Below are positions 6,454 through 8,091 of a DNA stretch of 8,091 nucleotides, piece by piece. The notes under the pieces were generated by a model that did not search any database, was not told the origin of the DNA, and saw nothing but the letters and a program-made list of their open reading frames with translations. The position numbers were made by a program, and so were the translations under genes. This DNA comes from an uncultured Clostridia bacterium (lineage in GTDB: Bacteria > Bacillota > Clostridia > TANB77 > CAG-508): assembly GCA_944393455.1 (NCBI GenBank), contig CALYAH010000020.1, positions 1-8,091 on the forward strand. The letters are read 5' to 3'. Numbering within the stretch: the first letter of the stretch is position 1; every line of letters starts with the position of its first letter.

Positions 6454-7659
6454 ATGGAGAAATTAAAGAAAAAAATATTCACAGTTATGATTTCTATATT
6501 CATGCTATACAGTTTATTAAGCTTTTTTAATCAACCATCTTATGCAACTAATGAAACAACAGGTTCAGAAGTAACTGAAACAAATGAGACAGGAGAACAA
6601 GAAAATCAAACAGAAGAAAATGAAAGAAAAACAAAAAAAAACGAAGTAAATAATAACACAGAAACTGAAACTCCGACTACTACAACCACAACAAAGACAG
6701 AAGCAAAAAAGTCTAGTAACGCAAGATTGAAAAATTTAGGAATAAGACCACATGATTTTTCAGGGTTTAAAGCAGGAACAACAACTTATAGTGTAACAGT
6801 TCCATCAGATACAGAATCAGTTGAAGTGTATGCAACAGCGCAAGATTCTTCAGCTAGAATAAGTGGAACAGGAACTAAAAAATTAGAAATAGGTAAAAAT
6901 ACATTAGAAGTAGTAGTTACAGCAGAAGATGGAACAAAACAAACATATACGATAAATGTAACAAGACAAGAAAGTGAAGAAGAAAACACAGAAAATGTTC
7001 AAGAAAGATATTCAGGAGACGGATTAGCAAGTTTAAAAATAGGAGACTTAGAATTATCTCCTAAATTTGATACCAATGTTTATGAATATACTGTAAAATA
7101 TATAGGCGAAGAGGAAACACTAAACGTAGAAATAGAAACAACAGACCCTTATTATGAAACAGAAATAGTAGGAAATAATAATTTAAAAGAGGGAGAAAAT
7201 ATCATTACGATATTAGTATCAGATCCAGATGGAAATAATGTTGCCACTTATCAAGTAACAGTTAACAAATCACTAGTAGATGAAGAAGCATTAGCAAGAG
7301 AACAAGCAGAGAGAGAAAGACAAGAGCAAATGAAATATTTAATTATAGGTGGCGTAGTAATAGTTGTTATAATTATTATTAGTATAATTCTAATTGTAAG
7401 ACATAGAAAAAATAGAATTTTAGCAGAAGATTACTCAGTACCATTTTCAGGATTGAATGATAAACAAGAAAATAATCAATTAGAAGACTATGATGAAAAT
7501 ATGAATGAAATAAAAAATAAAGACATTAATGAGGACTTACCAAAAGAACAAGCAAGAAAAGAATTTTTAGATAACTATAATATGGACAATAGTGAAGATT
7601 ATGAAGAAACAGAAGAGACACTAAAAAGAAAAAGACATAAAGGGAAAAGATTTAAATAA
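6454..7659 (+). CDS. Secreted, membrane-anchored protein with two cadherin-like beta-sandwich domains
   Basis: 401 residues from the ATG at 6454, chosen because GGAGG (6442-6446) sits seven bases upstream; the ATG at 6418 has no ribosome binding site. A signal peptide (1-31: MEKLKKK, hydrophobic core, then PSYA before TNE) leads into a Thr/Glu/Asn-rich linker (about 32-87). Two cadherin-like beta-sandwich repeats of the kind found in many Firmicutes surface proteins follow (about 88-172, with ARLKNLGI and TYSVTVP; about 189-273, with GLASLKIGD and VYEYTVKY). A charged stalk (about 274-293) precedes one transmembrane helix (about 295-315, YLIIGGVVIVVI...), then an acidic cytoplasmic tail of about 85 residues that ends in a basic cluster (KRKRHKGKRFK). 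The topology is type I: binding domains outside, tail inside. A role in envelope or sporulation surface interactions is inference. No catalytic motif is visible, nor an in-frame CGG. Confidence 0.85.
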   Translation: MEKLKKKIFTVMISIFMLYSLLSFFNQPSYATNETTGSEVTETNETGEQENQTEENERKTKKNEVNNNTETETPTTTTTTKTEAKKSSNARLKNLGIRPHDFSGFKAGTTTYSVTVPSDTESVEVYATAQDSSARISGTGTKKLEIGKNTLEVVVTAEDGTKQTYTINVTRQESEEENTENVQERYSGDGLASLKIGDLELSPKFDTNVYEYTVKYIGEEETLNVEIETTDPYYETEIVGNNNLKEGENIITILVSDPDGNNVATYQVTVNKSLVDEEALAREQAERERQEQMKYLIIGGVVIVVIIIISIILIVRHRKNRILAEDYSVPFSGLNDKQENNQLEDYDENMNEIKNKDINEDLPKEQARKEFLDNYNMDNSEDYEETEETLKRKRHKGKRFK

Positions 7660-7667
7660 AAGAGAAA

Positions 7668-7703
7668 AATACCACTTTGATATTTTCATATCAAGGTGGT
7701 ATT
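7668..7703. terminator. Hairpin terminator between convergent genes
   Basis: A 16-bp stem (7668-7683 with 7688-7703, one G-U pair) closes a four-base loop. The arms read AATACCACTTTGATAT and ATATCAAGGTGGTATT. The minus strand has a good U-tract after it (TTTTTCTCTTTT), the plus strand does not, so it suits best the small minus-strand gene that ends at 7739 and may also stop the membrane-protein transcript. Confidence 0.75.
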
Positions 7704-7738
7704 AAAAAATTCACAAGACTATAAGTGATGAGAAAGGA

Positions 7739-7855
7739 TTAGCAACATCCTCCTCTATTACCACCACAACAGCAGCAAATTAATAATATAATGATTATTA
7801 TAAAGCAACAGTCATCACCAAATCCGAATCCACCGCATCCTCTATTTTCTGTCAT
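7739..7855 (-). CDS. 38-residue Cys-rich small membrane peptide
   Basis: The protein starts MTENRGCGGFGFGDDCCF, continues with the hydrophobic run IIIIILLI (19-26), then four consecutive cysteines (27-30), and ends GGNRGGCC. It has 9 Cys and 9 Gly in 38 residues. The start is fixed by a near-perfect AGGAGGT (plus strand 7863-7869) seven bases before the ATG. Similar tiny Gly/Cys-rich peptides with a short hydrophobic core are common in Clostridia and recall the YjcZ-type sporulation peptides of Bacillus, but I cannot name a family with certainty. The hydrophobic stretch is short for a full membrane span unless the flanking Phe/Cys residues are included. A sequence CATACAAA (minus strand, plus 7906-7913), 51 bases upstream, resembles a sigma-E -10 box, but no matching -35 is clear. 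Codons fit the neighbours. Confidence 0.75.
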   Translation of the reverse strand: MTENRGCGGFGFGDDCCFIIIIILLICCCCGGNRGGCC

Positions 7856-7894
7856 AGTCTAGACCTCCTTCCTATTAAGAAATATGTTTTTCTT

Positions 7895-7922
7895 TTGTTG
7901 TTTCCTTTGTATGGTATATAAT
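7895..7922 (+). promoter_or_regulatory. Possible plus-strand promoter in the right-hand intergenic region
   Basis: TTGTTG (7895-7900), a 16-base spacer, TATAAT (7917-7922). No supported plus-strand gene follows inside the window, so it would drive an unknown RNA or a gene beyond the edge. Confidence 0.35.
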
Positions 7923-8091
7923 ATGAGAAAAATAAAAATGTGTTACAAAGATAAAAAAATTCTTAGGTTTAAGTTTTGGTGTTTTGACTGACTTATCTGG
8001 GAATACTTAAGGATGTTTTGAATAAAAAAATACAGCTTGTTCATTACATTCAAAAAGAAATTGTAAGGAAAGAAACCAAGCCTTTTTCATC
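7923..8091. other. Unassigned right-end region, no gene supported
   Basis: No ORF with a ribosome binding site is present on either strand. A weak foldable segment near the end has GCTTG (8035-8039) pairing with CAAGC (8077-8081), an inner TTACA/TGTAA pair (8044-8048 with 8062-8066), then CTTTTT (8082-8087), which could be an imperfect terminator. Together with the possible promoter at 7895-7922 this would bound a transcript of about 155 bases. I do not recognise an RNA family. Confidence 0.25.

Noticed and set aside
7923..7991. Short plus-strand ORF starting MRKIKMCYKDKK
   Set aside because: About 22 codons, no ribosome binding site, and the start overlaps the promoter-like box.

Overview
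The window looks like chromosomal DNA of an AT-rich, Gram-positive, spore-forming member of the Clostridia, probably an uncultured gut lineage. The signs are the strong base bias (AGA is the main Arg codon, NNA/NNT codons dominate), near-consensus AGGAGG ribosome binding sites, sigma-A promoters with 17-base spacers, a dimeric-type glycyl-tRNA synthetase and an H-type small acid-soluble spore protein. I see no phage, transposase, CRISPR array, tRNA or rRNA.

Layout. 1-1187 (+): C-terminal ~85% of glycyl-tRNA synthetase, ending in a strong hairpin shared with a convergent 55-residue spore protein gene (1229-1396, -). 1557-3197 (+): a TGS/SAD/uridine-kinase fusion with its own promoter. 3201-3368: a long inverted repeat made of GTTTTTTGGG-type units. 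3404-3718 (+): an RNHCP zinc-ribbon-like protein that lacks one expected Cys. A bidirectional terminator separates it from 3789-6250 (-), a large U32-family (RlhA/TrhP-like) RNA-hydroxylation protein. 6454-7659 (+), divergent from it: a secreted, membrane-anchored protein with two cadherin-like domains. 7739-7855 (-): a 38-residue Cys-rich membrane peptide. 7856-8091 holds no gene I can support.

Main finding. The U32 gene is open over 819 residues only if the ribosome moves +1 twice. At both places the reading changes at a CGG codon (GCT CGG T and CTT CGG A). Skipping the C gives the expected family sequence in each case (KCA-GPCRLPY and NYCLL-GETDKCYPEC). In about 2,360 codons of coding sequence in the window, these two CGGs are the only in-frame CGG codons I can find. 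All other CGG trinucleotides are out of frame. The simplest biological reading is that CGG is unassigned or starved (no tRNA-Arg with anticodon CCG) and acts as a +1 frameshift signal. Both sites lie inside Cys clusters, and both follow a family-box NNU codon of the kind read by tRNAs whose wobble base TrhP-type U32 proteins hydroxylate, so feedback control is conceivable. Two chance indels in a decaying gene, or assembly errors, remain the null explanation.

Most genes appear to be single transcription units with their own promoters and terminators; there is no long operon. The shared theme is translation (GlyRS, the U32 protein) plus sporulation and envelope functions.
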